A stretch of 64,000 bases of DNA, from the NCBI GenBank assembly GCA_012934845.2, contig WNNJ02001801.1:62001-126000 (forward strand), read 5' to 3'. How positions within the stretch are numbered: position 1 is the first letter of the stretch; every line of letters begins with the position of its first letter. Below the pieces are notes generated by a model. It made no database searches, had not been told where the DNA came from, and worked only from the letters and a program-made list of their open reading frames with translations. Both the position numbers and the translations under genes were made by a program. Source of the DNA: Pomphorhynchus laevis (Eukaryota; Acanthocephala; Palaeacanthocephala; Echinorhynchida; Pomphorhynchidae). Below are positions 1-11,166 of this stretch, piece after piece.

Positions 1-1140
1 CCAGAAAATAGGGATGGGAGAAGATAATGAAGAATTTGAAGATATGCGAAAAGAGCGGTCAGATAGATATGAGACACACCATATTATGGAAGAGGAAGAA
101 AAACCGTAATCATAACGAAGGCGAGAAATTAGGATGGAGTGGTCGACAATTACGAAGGCGGAGGAGAAGTCGAGGGAGATGAGAACACTATACAGAGCCT
201 TGTACGAGAAATGTGTAGGTCGTTGTAAGCTTACATGCAGGCAATTTCTGTGGAGTGATTAGAGTGAAAAGCGGATTGGAAAGGAGGGTACAGATTGAAT
301 GAAGAGAGATACACGTTGATCTGTATTAAGATAAGGCACTCTAAGAGCTTAGAAAGAGTAGGAAGGAGTGAAATGGGGCGATATCTATAAGGAAGTGAGG
401 GGTCGAGCGATTGTTTCTTAAGTAAGGGACGAACGATGGCGGCTTTCTAGTATGAAGGGAAGATACAACTGCGGATGGCGAGTTAAACATGGTGGTGAGG
501 AAAGGGGATATCGATGAGCATAGTTATTAAAGTATGGTAGTAGTCAGGGGATCGGCAGGTGAAGTTTTGTTGGGCAAGAATATGAGGTCAGATGAGACTT
601 CGACAGGTGAGACAGGGAGAAGATGAAAGAGTTCTGGTAGTATGAGGCGAGGCGAGTAGCAGTGAGATGCAATGGAGATGGGTTGTGAGAGAGCAATGTG
701 GATACTTTGGTCTGAAGAAATGACGAATAATCACGGGGATTGATGTTACAAAACGAAAAGGGCGAGAAATGATTAAGTTAAAAGTATGCCAGAGAGTCTT
801 AGAGTTTAGTGAAGTGTTGATTTTATGCTGACAGAAGGAGTTACATTTGGTCATAGTATGTGGAGATGAGACCGACAAAAAGCAAGATAGGAACCACGGA
901 GAGACGGAGTGAGCGAGCGGATATCACGTCTGAGAGATCGGTGATATAATCGAAAAGCATGACGGAGTCGACGCTTTGAGAGTAGGCATTGAATGTCAAA
1001 CCATGGGGTACGGTGCAAACGACGGTGAGGGTGAGGCTTGAAGGGCAAGAGGAGATCGAGAGTGGATGTGAGTTCAGAGTCGAAAATAAATGCAAGATGG
1101 TGAGGAGAGGAAGATGCTATTGTTGGAGAAGATAGAGACG
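1..1140 (-). mobile_element. LINE family A (L2/CR1-like), broken fragment
   Basis: Minus-strand fragment of a non-LTR retrotransposon that runs off the left edge of the window. Around 841-1095 the translation resembles the end of an endonuclease domain (VDSVMLFDYITDLSD). Around 1-300 it matches the start of a reverse transcriptase (FQSAF.SNHSTE then SLD.S.AF.IVDHSIL.SRL). The same sequence recurs on the plus strand at 4680-5860 and 40060-40990. The N-HSTE and VDHSIL words are typical of the L2/CR1 group as I know it. Several frames are needed to follow the protein, so this copy is dead. Confidence 0.7.
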
Positions 1141-1661
1141 ATTTGAGATGTATAGTACAATCGAATACCTATCGGTAGGTTAAGTCACCAGTAACAACTT
1201 GAATGTGCCCATAAGCAAGCGTACGTGTGCAAATATCCTCGATATTTGAATATAAACGATTTATAATCGTGGACAAATCTGATGCTAAATCATTAAAAAT
1301 ACAGCTTATGCGTTGGATGAGTTGCGAACGTACTCCTTTGCTGGTGAACTACCCTTGATGTTTATCATTTCTGCCACGAAGATTACTAACGTATATTTTT
1401 ATCTTATCTTTATTTTTTTATTTTGATTTTTTCTGTTGTACTTATCTATGAGCGGTCAAAACAGCCATCTGGTTATCGACCTGAAGTATAAATAAAAAAT
1501 AAATAATGACTATGGGCAATTTACGAATGTGATTTTATCCTGTATAAAAAACATCAATTGCCGTAATATGTTTACGGGGAATTTTACCAACGCGTGAAAA
1601 ACAAAACAAATCGAACGTTCGACTCGCAACCTGGTTCTGTCATCTCGGTGATATTTGTATG
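1141..1661. other. Unassigned AT-rich stretch
   Basis: No coding frame, repeat or RNA gene recognised between the family A fragment and the next LINE. Confidence 0.5.
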
Positions 1662-2672
1662 GTTTCATCAGCTATCTGTGGCTGTTTTCCTTGATTTTTC
1701 CGCTGCATTTGACCGCATTTCCATACCTTTTGTTATCTCTTCTCTCAGGTCCCTTGGGTTGACTGCGAGAATCGTTAACAGGGTGGAGATACTGCTGTAC
1801 ACCAAGCGATTTTATTATGAAGACGACCCTGATGCGCGTCAGTTCTACCCTATTACGGGTGTGCCTCAATGTTCACCACTTTCTTGTATCTTGCTGCCTC
1901 AATTATTCTATTTAAAATATTTAAACGTGAACAACGTCTAGTGGTGTACGCTGATGACACCACAGCCCTGTTCACTGGACGCAGTTGTAAAGACGTAGTC
2001 TCTGACATCAGCCGTTTTTTTTTCAAGATTAAAAGACCAGCTACCCCAATCCAATCTTATTTTAAACTCTGCAAAACCGCAGGTGGTAGTTTTTCATGGC
2101 TCCTCTGCGACAAAGAAAAACTCAAGAAACTGGCACTCTCTGCACTCTCCTCCATTTTTGCCTCTGAACCACTCCCTACATTCACAAGTCGAGTAAAATA
2201 CCTGGGGTTCACCGTTTCGGTGAACTGGTAGGCGAAAGCCGACCTGGATAGACTAAAACATATCCTGAAGAGAGCTAGGTGGGCTCTGAAACGGGCCCAG
2301 CATATGTCATTGAAAGGGAAAACCCAGGTGCGCCTTTGGGGCACCTGGGCTATCTCGAAATTAGTCTTCTTTTCAAGAGGACGTCTCCCAGAACAAAGAC
2401 TAAGGTTCATGAAGTTCCTCGTCTATCGTTTACCCAGCATAGTCCGCACCGATTGGATTCTTCGGGGGTAAAAGACCCCGGGTGGTTCAGTCGAAAGGCG
2501 GCGTGTTGGATCGGTTGGGGGCTTAGATCCCCATGGATTTGAGGCCGTAGCTTGAGTTGATGATTAGAAGAGTGAAGATCGAAGATACAATTCTGTTTAA
2601 CTGTCTTGTCATAATTACTGTAGTTTGTTTATGTGCATGTTATTTACTTTATTAAGAAAATCTATTATTATT
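1662..2672 (+). mobile_element. LINE family B copy 1, 5'-truncated
   Basis: Jockey/I-like LINE beginning inside the reverse transcriptase at FLDFSAAFDRI and running to the 3' tail. It shows the fingers/palm words (ITGVPQ), the catalytic VVYADDTTALF at about 1938-1970 and the C-terminal KYLGFTV and WFSRKAACWIGWG segments. Frame changes near 1870 and 2230 and a stop at about 2229 break the protein. The end AAGAAAATCTATTATTATT matches the tail of the other family B copies. Truncation at the 5' end is usual for target-primed reverse transcription. Confidence 0.85.
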
Positions 2673-3655
2673 ACTGAGATATCCGAAAAAGTGGAACTAG
2701 AAGCAGCTTTTCCTGCGTAATACATTACTACAACACACACAGAATAATTTCGTGACATCATTCTGCCACGACATTCTGTCACCTTCTGTGAGAGGGTCAA
2801 ACGAAAGTTTCGCGTTATCCTTGGTCGATGACTATGTTAACTCATAGTCATCAAGCAATTGATATGATTTTCAATGAGCGGTTTAACTTCTTGGTACAAT
2901 ACCTGCCACCTTTTAAAGGCAAGCACCGTCATTCTGCTCATCGCTGAATCATTTTTTTTGCAATCAAATAATTTTACGAGAGTTCCAACCTTATTACATG
3001 ATGCTCAACCGCTATGTGACGCCAAGATTGCTGGAATACGGAATCATTGAAAATTTAATTATCTGTGGCAAGACAAAATGGTCGGTCATGAATTCGAAAA
3101 TGCACCTAATCATTGATTAATCGGTTATTATCAATAAGTACCTTCTGCCTCAAATCGACTTTCCAGTGGGAGTAACGGGATTTTCAATTTTCAGTGAGTT
3201 TGACGTAAATTGAACTTAATTTATGTTCAATTAGATGGACTTAGAGCAGTCATTACTTGAAATATTTTCCCATGTTATCTCTATTATTTTTTGAATTAAT
3301 TTCTTGAATAAATTTATTTTGCTTATAAGAATAACGATGAAGCAATGAAAATCTTTAATAGTTAGGAATATTAGATGCCCAGTCTAAAATATTAGAATTA
3401 TTGTTTAATTTTTGGTAAACGTTAATTCCGATGTACGTGCAGATTGTATCCTACGTCTATAAAAATATATCCGCAAACTTATTTCATCCATTGAAGATTT
3501 TTATATCCGTCATTTATTTTATCTAAGACACTGTAAGGGTAGAGTGGTTTCTTCGAATCATATACACATCCACCAGATATTAGTTGAACCCATATGTTTC
3601 AAATTTTTTGTTTTTCAATTTTCTCATATACAACTCTGACAGTGTTGAAGCTTGA
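2673..3655. other. Unassigned AT-rich stretch
   Basis: AT-rich sequence with only short chance frames; nothing recognised. Confidence 0.5.
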
Positions 3656-3659
3656 TGAT

Positions 3660-3930
3660 TACCTAATGATAAACTGTCAACTTTCTCGGATATTTCAGTT
3701 CTCAAGCAAAATGAAGTTTAATATTACATTAAGCAAGGTAATACAATCTTCAAGTACAAAACGATATCCAATTCCGTATCTATAAATACAAATGATGCTA
3801 ATTGTAAAACATCTAACAGGGGAACATTTATGGACAGTGATATAACATCGGCTGAGAACATAATTTTATCAGATATGCCATGCTGTCTGGTTTTAAAGTT
3901 TAGAGAACAGCTGTGTACTTTAGAGAACAA
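3660..3930 (-). mobile_element. Penelope-like reverse transcriptase fragment
   Basis: A 68-codon minus-strand frame (3724-3930) contains FSADVISLSINVPLLDVL, which matches the 'D.xSLFTNVPL' block of Penelope-like element reverse transcriptases. Downstream the homology fades into stops. I call it a small decayed PLE remnant; the match is short, so confidence is moderate. Confidence 0.5.
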
Positions 3931-4670
3931 CTATAGATTTGTAAATAGACGCTGCATGTTTCAATTATTAGTTTTGCAGAATGTAGCTGCTGATGGATTT
4001 TTGAAATTATTTACATAGGCTGGCTTTAAGATTTTGAAATGAGCATATTAAATAAGGAATCGCTCCCATACCCTTTACTAAACTTTCTCTTAGAAATATT
4101 TTGTTCAGCTTACTTATTAAGAGTTTGTTCATCATTCGTTTGTTAGGTTAGGTGTTTTGAAACTCTCTCCATATTTCAATGATAACTTATAGCAATAAGA
4201 GTCTCGGTAATTTGTATTTTTGAAATTAGATTACATTTCGGTTTAATGTGCTGAAAAACAAGTTTGAATTGAGGGAATTCTATACTAACATTTTTAAGCG
4301 TAATACACTTCAATATTATTGATATCAGATGGAAATAAAAGTATATTTAAATTATCAAAAATAACTCAAAAATTAGTTTTATGTATTTCAAAAATTTCTG
4401 GGTTTTAAAATCTAATCTGATTTTCCCCTTTATTAATTTCGAGGATGGTAACAGATGTTCTTTTATCTAATTATAGTTACTGCAAGGAACGAATAAAAAG
4501 CAAATTGTCTATTGAAACAACTCGCATTTTTAGGTTTGAATCAAGATGACGTAGGGTACTACGAATATATCAGATTACCATTAAATACTAAAAGCATCCC
4601 AATGTGTTTGCGGTCATCGAGTATATACCCAAAATACACATCAAATAGCATATTTAAAAAGACACTTCAA
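3931..4670. other. Unassigned AT-rich stretch
   Basis: No supported gene. Short frames here have no recognisable motif. Confidence 0.45.
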
Positions 4671-4679
4671 CTATGAAAA

Positions 4680-5860
4680 CATAATCATCCAATCTGTACC
4701 CTCCTTTTCGATCCACTTTCCGCCCTAATTACTCCACAAAAATCGCTTGCATGAAAGTTTACAACGACCTACTCATTTCTCGTGAAAAGGCTCTATTTAG
4801 TGTTCTCATCTCCCTCGACCTCTCCTCCACCTTCGAAATCGTCGACCACTATATCCTTCTTTCTTGCCTTCGTTATGATTACGGCTTTTCTGCCTCCTCC
4901 GTAGCATGATTTGCTTCATATATATCCAACCCTTATTCTCGAGTCTGATCAAATTCATTATCATCTCCTCCCATCTCTATTTCCTGCGGGGTCCCACAAG
5001 GTTCAGTCCTAGGCCCCCTGCTTTTCTCTCTCATCTACTTGGCGATTTTTCTCCGTTTATCAAACCTTACTCCTTTAACGTTATGCAATACGCCGATGAC
5101 ATCCTCATTTATGCTCATGCACCCGCCCATCGCATACACGATATCGCAATTTCTCCCTCCAACTGTATTTCTTCTATCTACAAACGTCTCTCCTATCTTC
5201 GTCTCGTTCTAAACTCAGGCAAGTCCAAAATAATGTGGATCCTCCCCCGTAGCCCTAGCATATCTCCTCCCCTGTATCTTTTGCATCATCAATCATCCCC
5301 ATAGTCCACAATCTCACTTTCTTAGTGTTCCATTTCGATGATCACCTTCCCACTAAACCCTTCGTTCGCGACAAGGTCCGCTCTTCTAACTTAATTCTCC
5401 GTGGCATCCGCCGTATTCGCGCCCTTATCGACTTCCGTTCCTGCATGTCTCTTCTTTCATCGTTTTTTCCCTTAAATAGATTACTGCCTCAGCCTTTTCG
5501 CAAATTCTCCAAAATCCATCATCCTACCCCTACAACGTATCATCAAATCCGCAGTTCGAGTGCTCCTACGTCTCCGTCGCTTTGATCACACATCCACATA
5601 TCTTGCCCAACTCTCATGACCCACCATCCACATCTGCATACAACGCCGCCTTCTTCTCGTAACGTTTCGTCTCATCGCTGTCGGATCCCCATCGTTCATC
5701 AACCTCCCTTTCTTAGACGACACTCGTCCCACCTCTCTATCGCTGCGTTTACGTAATTTCATCTTACTCTACTTTCCCAATTACTCTAACAACTACGGTC
5801 TTCGATCCTTCATAGTAGCTGCCCAACTCGCCTGGAATCAACCTCTTCGACACATGATTT
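4680..5860 (+). mobile_element. LINE family A copy 2, broken
   Basis: Plus-strand L2/CR1-like LINE fragment covering the reverse transcriptase. Visible blocks are VDHYILLSCLRYDYGF (about 4850), CGVPQGSVLGPLLFSL (about 4988), the catalytic MQYADDILIYAH (about 5082) and a C-terminal FHFDDHLPTKPFVRDKVRSS. The blocks lie in different frames and stops interrupt them. GC and pyrimidine content are much higher than in the flanks. Confidence 0.75.
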
Positions 5861-6054
5861 AGATTTTTGTTTTTTGTTGTTGTGGTCATGTAAGCGTGCG
5901 CCGGCACGCATTTGCCACGTGAAACTATTGTTATATAACATAGAAAGCATTTTAACGCAAAAGTCAATCTACACCTTAGCCAACAAACCGACATTAGAAA
6001 GACTAACGTTGACTAAGCAGATGAAAATATCACTTACTAAAATGTAATTACTCA

Positions 6055-6540
6055 TATTATTGGTAATGCTATTTTGTCTTATTATGATTTTAAAAATAAT
6101 GTTTATTAGTCAATTCATAAAAATGACTTTTATTTTAAATTTCAATGCTTTATTTTAATTTAATATAAATAAAAAATCGTATAACAATTATTTATTTTAT
6201 TATTTAATTATTGACATTTATTTTATTATTTAACCGTTGCACATCGGGGTTACTGATAAGCCTAATTCCTAAGGCCACTTGAGGCAAACATCCGTCTCAA
6301 TTCCAACGTGAACATTACATTTTAAATATCATTAACAAGGTAAGGGCCCATTTGAGGGTAACCAATTCTTTGTATGTTGGTAATAAAGGATCTTCTGTGA
6401 AAAAAAGAATTATTTAATTAAATTTTGATTTAGCATTATTAATATATTTTGTTTATTTTATAATTATATTAAATACGTAGACTCAGTTAGCTGATTTGAT
6501 TTAAAAAGTAAAGAACACAAACAGTTAGATTATTGTAAAA
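6055..6540 (+). repeat. PLE family D tail, incomplete copy
   Basis: Starts with the block containing TTAGTCAATTCATAAAAAT and ends with TACGTAGACTCAGTTAGC, both found in the tails of the PLE family D copies at 22330-22750, 31543-32720 and 62940-63660. The structured block upstream is missing. About 6230-6400 is a segment not shared with the other copies and may be an insertion. Confidence 0.6.
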
Positions 6541-6993
6541 AGCCGGCCCCAACTATTATTTTAATAATTTAAAAGCGAAAAAAATTTAACCAAATTCGTA
6601 TCCGATATTTCGGTTTCGCACGTGATCACAATTTTCAAGGAAAACAATCTAGAAACTAAATAACAAAAGGAATCCAAATAAAATACAAGAAAAATGTTAA
6701 TCGTTTATCGGCAATATAAAATGTTGGGAGAGTTTATTTGTCCTTAGGAGAGTGATAAATCGGCTTTATTACTTTTTATGAGTTTTCCGCTATTATGATT
6801 TGTCGCGCTTACATGCTAAGATGCAGCTCAGCTAATTCCGAATTTTCTTGACAGGAAACCGGAATCTGTCAGGTTAATAGAATGAATAATTGCATACACG
6901 AGCGAGTATCATCATTTGGTCGGCTTCATAAATTATCCTCGTGTGAAGTCTTTAATCCTAGATGCAGCACTGTACACTACAATCAGCGTAGGT

Positions 6994-7040
6994 GGACCTC
7001 ATCAGCAGTGAGCCTACGACTACCTTTCGTGTTTCGGTCC
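6994..7040 (-). ncRNA. Hammerhead-like motif, open-stem-II order
   Basis: Read on the minus strand: GGACC, GAAAC, a 10-nt loop, GUC, a 12-nt segment able to form UAG/CUG, CUGAUGA, then GGUCC. GGACC and GGUCC are perfectly complementary as stem II. This puts all hammerhead core words in type II (open stem II) order. Stem III would be one to two pairs only. Activity is inferred, not shown. Confidence 0.5.
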
Positions 7041-7730
7041 TTTAATGATCTGAAGAAATTTTCCTCTGCTGCCTTTCTGTAAAAACAAACGATACAGTTT
7101 GTAAGGAACACATTTCCACTTGTGCAAACTGTACGTTGTTTCCGTCTTTTGTAACAAAAAGACGGAGATAGCACTACAGTTGCCGGAAACAACCGACAAT
7201 CTGTCTTTTGAATTTTCTTGACAGGAAACCGGAATCTGCCAGGTTAATAGAATGAATAATTGCATACACGAGCGAGTATCATCATTTGGTCGGCTTCATA
7301 AATTATCCTCGTGTGAAGTCTTTAATCCTAGATGCAGCACTGTACACTACAATCAGCGTAGGTGGACCTCATCAGCAGTGAGCCTACGCCTACCTTTTGT
7401 GTAGGCGTAGGTGCAGCACTGTAGTGTACAGTGCTGCATCTAGGATTAAAGACTTCACACGAGGATAATTTATGAAGCCGACCAAATGATGATACTCGCT
7501 CGTGTATGCAATTATTCATTCTATTAACCTGGCAGATTCCGGTTTCCTGTCAAGAAAATTCAAAAGACAGATTGTCGGTTGTTTCCGGCAACTGTAGTGC
7601 TATCTCCGTCTTTTTGTTACAAAAGACGGAAACAACGTACAGTTTGCACAAGTGGAAATGTGTTCCTTACAAACTGTATCGTTTGTTTTTACAGAAAGGC
7701 AGCAGAGGAAAATTTCAGCAGATCATTAAA

Positions 7731-7777
7731 GGATCGAAACACGAAAGGTAGGCGTAGGCTCACTGCTGATGAGGTCC
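7731..7777 (+). ncRNA. Hammerhead-like motif, inverted copy
   Basis: Inverted counterpart of the motif at 6994-7040, with GAAAC at 7736-7740, CTGATGA at 7766-7772 and GGTCC at 7773-7777. The GUC is GGC here and one stem II base is changed, so it looks decayed. Confidence 0.4.
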
Positions 7778-7885
7778 ACCTACGCTGATTGTAGTGTACA
7801 GTGCTGCATCTAGGATTAAAGACTTCACACGAGGATAATTTATGAAGCCGACCAAATGATAATTGCGAATTTCTTCACCAATGCA

Positions 7886-8025
7886 TTATTTATTATGTTT
7901 GAATTCAAAATTCATCGAGAATTCATTATGTTTGAATTTAAACTTTATCGAAAATTGCTTGTTTGAATTTACACTTTATCAAGAATTCAGTGTTTGAATT
8001 CAATATTAATAGTGAATTCATTCGT
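7886..8025 (+). repeat. Degenerate short tandem repeat
   Basis: About four imperfect copies of a roughly 35-base unit built on GTTTGAATT and TTATCNAGAATTCA. No coding content. Confidence 0.55.
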
Positions 8026-8082
8026 CGAACTGTATTTAGCCAGTATCTATTCCTACTATAGTTAACCTACTTAGATGACAAT

Positions 8083-8145
8083 GAGAGCTAGGTGGGCCCC
8101 GAAACGAGATCAGCATATGTCATTAAATGGGAAAACCCAAGTGCG
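8083..8145 (+). mobile_element. LINE family B scrap
   Basis: About 60 bases (GAGCTAGGTGGGC to ACCCAAGTGCGC) match the C-terminal region of family B ORF2, as at 2272-2332 and 57755-57818. Isolated remnant. Confidence 0.75.
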
Positions 8146-8855
8146 CATATTTTATTATGATGACTTCTTGTTGGAATATTAGGCGAGTGGTGGATGTACC
8201 ATGACCAGATGAAACAAGTTACGAGGAAATGATTATGCTACAATACCTGAAAGCCTTTATTCCATCTGATATATCCAAACTCGAAAATAACGTGATCATA
8301 ATTTTCGTATATTTTAAAAAATGCATATAAGCGTTTTAGGTTAAAAAACGCCCTTAATTGAAAATAAATATTTTAATTTTAAAAGAATTTAATAAAAAGT
8401 TCTGCTCCCTGACCCCATTCTAAAGTTTTCCCAATGTATTGTCGATACGGCCTTGGTAAAGTTGAGTGATATAGAGATATGATATAGTTTAGATAGAGCT
8501 ATGATATTTATATCACAGCTTGGGGATATTCTTTTTAAGATAGAGCTCAAGGAATGTCATATAATTGATAGCTTTTTAAAAGTAAAATTAGTAAGGTTAT
8601 GTCCCATTAAAGAATTTTATTTTAGGACGCTTCTGCCCGAAATTATTGAAAATCTGCAACATAAATAGTTTTAAAATATTACCATTTGCATTAGACATTA
8701 TCACGACTAGTATTCGCCTCGGAAAATAATTTTTATCTTTTACATAAACAAATATTTTTTCTTTAATTCCTAACCGTGGCATATCGATATGTCAATGTCC
8801 AATTTTTGAAGTATAGTCAATTCTGATGACTATTCGTGATTTTAATAAACATATG
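8146..8855. other. Unassigned AT-rich stretch
   Basis: No gene or repeat recognised. Confidence 0.45.
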
Positions 8856-8860
8856 CTTAC

Positions 8861-8895
8861 ACTATTTTTCTGAAGAAGCCAAAGCGACGAATAGT
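8861..8895 (+). ncRNA. Decayed hammerhead-like motif (family F)
   Basis: ACTATT, CTGAAGA, a short stem-loop region, GAAT, then AATAGT. The outer ACTATT and AATAGT are complementary, as expected for stem I. The downstream sequence (TTTTTCTTTGAT) is shared with the motif at 38566. The GAAA box is altered. Probably a PLE terminal remnant. Confidence 0.4.
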
Positions 8896-9199
8896 AAAGC
8901 AAAATGTTTTTCTTTGATTGTCGATATTAGTGGTGCTGTCTAAAAGAAAATATACAACTGGTCTAGAAGACCCACCTGAGGACTATTCCGGATTATATAT
9001 AAATTGCTAGTTGCGAAAAATAGCCATTTGATCGAAATTCTAATAAAAATTTTGCATTTCTGAAATAATTTTTCCATTATATACAAGGTAGTGCACGGAT
9101 GTGCCAAATAAGCAAAGGTCCAGGATTTCTTACGAAATACGGCATCTTTACAGAATAGATTTACTTGATAGACTCAACTTTGAATCACGACTTTCACGC

Positions 9200-9590
9200 A
9201 AAATGTCACTTCTAGACTACCAATTTAGCACCGAAATGATGGAGTACTAGGCAACACTCATCAACAGAATGAAGTGTACACTGATCGTTTCGGTTGTTTG
9301 TGTGACATTGCGAATAAAGACGTTTCCGACACTTCCCTTAATTGACTGAGGTTTGCGCTCGAATTGCTGCGCGGACCATCCTTAGATACTAAGCAGATGT
9401 TGTTGCTAGGTTGTCGCTGCACTCATTGGATCTTTAATGGATACGCAATGTATAATATTAGTATAACGGAAAAGCCTTCATTCACAATGTCACACAGGAA
9501 ACCGAAGACGACCAGTGGGTACTTCATTCTACTGATGAATGTTGCCGACGCCTCCATAATTTCGGTGCTAACGTAGCGTCTAGAATTTGC
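9200..9590. repeat. Inverted repeat with PLE-associated sequence
   Basis: About 9205-9325 is repeated inverted at about 9460-9585. Between them lies sequence (AGATGTTGTTGCT and AATGGATACG) also found inverted at 19727-19800, next to a recognisable PLE reverse transcriptase. I read it as a rearranged PLE fragment. Short frames here are not convincing genes. Confidence 0.5.
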
Positions 9591-9791
9591 ATGTATATAA
9601 TTTCATGTTACACCTGCCCGAGGATACCCAATGGTATACTTCTAAATAAATTACTGTTTTCTCCACAAAAAGGCATAATCGGCAGCATTATATATACCCT
9701 CATCAGATCAAGAAATATAACCGAATTATTCTCGCAATATTCAAAGTCGCTACGTATGCCCAGTCATCCTATGTGTGACGACAAACTTCAA

Positions 9792-9838
9792 CAACGGTAG
9801 ACGCGTTTCGCTCTTACGGAGCTCATCAGTAACGTGAC
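9792..9838 (-). ncRNA. Hammerhead ribozyme, canonical-looking core
   Basis: On the minus strand: CUGAUGA (9823-9829), a perfect stem II GCUC-CGUAA-GAGC, then GAAAC (9805-9809), a 2-nt loop and GUC (9800-9802). The flanks can pair as stem I: ACG-U-UA with UA-C-CGU, one mismatch. The one-pair stem III closed by C-G matches the minimal hammerheads known from Penelope-like elements. All core residues of the family are present. Self-cleavage is predicted from the motif only. Confidence 0.75.
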
Positions 9839-9839
9839 T

Positions 9840-10676
9840 TCAATAATCATCCATAGGCACCTTAATACACGCTTATTCGTGTTTAAAGCTCGAAGAACAT
9901 AACTACCCTTAATCTGAATCATCAGAGGGAATTTAGCATAAGCTCTGTGCATGACAGTGCGTATTGCAGTTTAACCATGCAGTTTATATATATAGTGATA
10001 AAATCACGATTTTAATTAATATTATATACTGAATTTCAATGGAAAGTCATCTTGTGTGACCTAGCAACTATTCAATAATGAAATATAAGCATCCATCACA
10101 AGATCATCAGTCCCGATTTTAATCGATCTTCATGATTTTAAACTAAAGAATATATGAGGGATGCCTGCGTATGCCGAACCGCTGCCTGCAGTCATTGGAA
10201 GACTGTAATATTTAATATATTGAATAGATAACCAGGCTATGAAGGAGAAAATTTATTTAAAGTACACATGTTTTGGATCAGAAACGTATATTTTTAAATA
10301 AATAAAAATTATATATGAGAGAGAGGAATATTTAGCTGCTTTCCAGTATCCATATGCGGATACGATTGTATAAATAAAAATAAATTATAAACAGATTATT
10401 ATATATATTAAAACACTAAATTATTGATGTTGCTTAAGTTATTATAGAGAAGCAAACTTTATGAACAATCGAAGTGCAACAATATATAAACTCAGAAATG
10501 CAACAATTCGATTAGAATTTCGATCAAATGGCTATGTTTGCGGGGATCATAAGTACCTTTACAATGTGTCGATCGATAGAAGCTGAATGTTCCAAATACA
10601 TTAGACTCATACATGTTGCCCGACATGTAAATCTCTAGGTCCAACTACACTGCCAGATGTTCGTATTTATTATTCT
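9840..10676. other. Unassigned AT-rich stretch
   Basis: No gene seen. AT-rich sequence with no repeat I can match elsewhere in the window. Confidence 0.45.
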
Positions 10677-10794
10677 AAATCAATCGGAAATTAATTATAT
10701 TTATAAAAACGAATCAGAATTATTGGAGCTGGATCAAAGAAAATTTGAAATTTTTTATTGATATTTTGCGAACTTCTGTTAGCATCTTCAAAGA

Positions 10795-11166
10795 TTTTGT
10801 TGAGATATTTCCGGACCTCTTCGACTAACTTGTATTTTAGCTGGCTACATAATAGCTTCAGCTATCAGGTCGCATTACGACAGAAAGCATGCTGTCCAGA
10901 CAACTCCACAGAGCGGGACTCATCAGTGGACGTCTCTGTATCATCGTTGTTTCGTCCCTGATAGGACGAAACAACGATGATACAGAGACGTCCACTGATG
11001 AGTCCCGCTCTGTGGAGTTGTCTGGACAGCATGCTTTCTGTCGTAATGCGACCTGATAGCTGAAGCTATTATGTAGCCAGCTAAAATACAAGTTAGTCGA
11101 AGAGGTCCGGAAATATCTCAACAAAATGAAATTCAACCGACTACCAACAAGACGATTTCAATGACT
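10795..11166. mobile_element. Small palindromic insertion with hammerhead words
   Basis: A near-perfect palindrome with arms of roughly 160 bases, meeting near 10957-10962, followed by about 42 unmirrored bases. It sits inside element E1 between two copies of CATCTTCAAAGA (10783-10794 and 11167-11178), a 12-base target duplication. The right arm reads GGAC, GAAAC, GUC, CTGATGA, GTCC (10964-11005), all hammerhead core words with complementary stem II, but only two bases separate GUC from CTGATGA. Frames inside are palindrome artefacts. Confidence 0.65.

Larger units (their letters stand above)
6846..7859. mobile_element. Retrozyme-like tandem/inverted 370-bp repeat
   Basis: A 370-bp unit begins at about 6840 and begins again at 7210. 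It then turns over near 7400, and an inverted copy runs to 7859, so the whole is a head-to-head array of one and a half units against about one and a quarter. Each unit carries the words CTGATGA and GAAAC with complementary GGTCC/GGACC (except where truncated). A possible target duplication, TAATTCCGAATTT at 6833-6845 and TAATTGCGAATTT at 7860-7872, flanks it. Tandem units of a few hundred bases with hammerhead motifs are the hallmark of animal retrozymes. Short frames inside have no recognisable protein. Confidence 0.6.

Noticed and set aside
6248-6310. CTGATAAGCC..GGC followed later by CCGTCTC, like a hammerhead
   Set aside because: The GAAA box is absent (CACTTG instead) and stem I pairs poorly; probably chance.
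7020-7788. Several 60-80 codon frames with identical proteins
   Set aside because: They repeat because the 370-bp non-coding unit repeats; no codon bias or motif supports a protein.
10758-11136. Two overlapping frames of 67 and 92 codons with near-identical proteins on opposite strands
   Set aside because: They are the two arms of a palindrome read on both strands, not genes.
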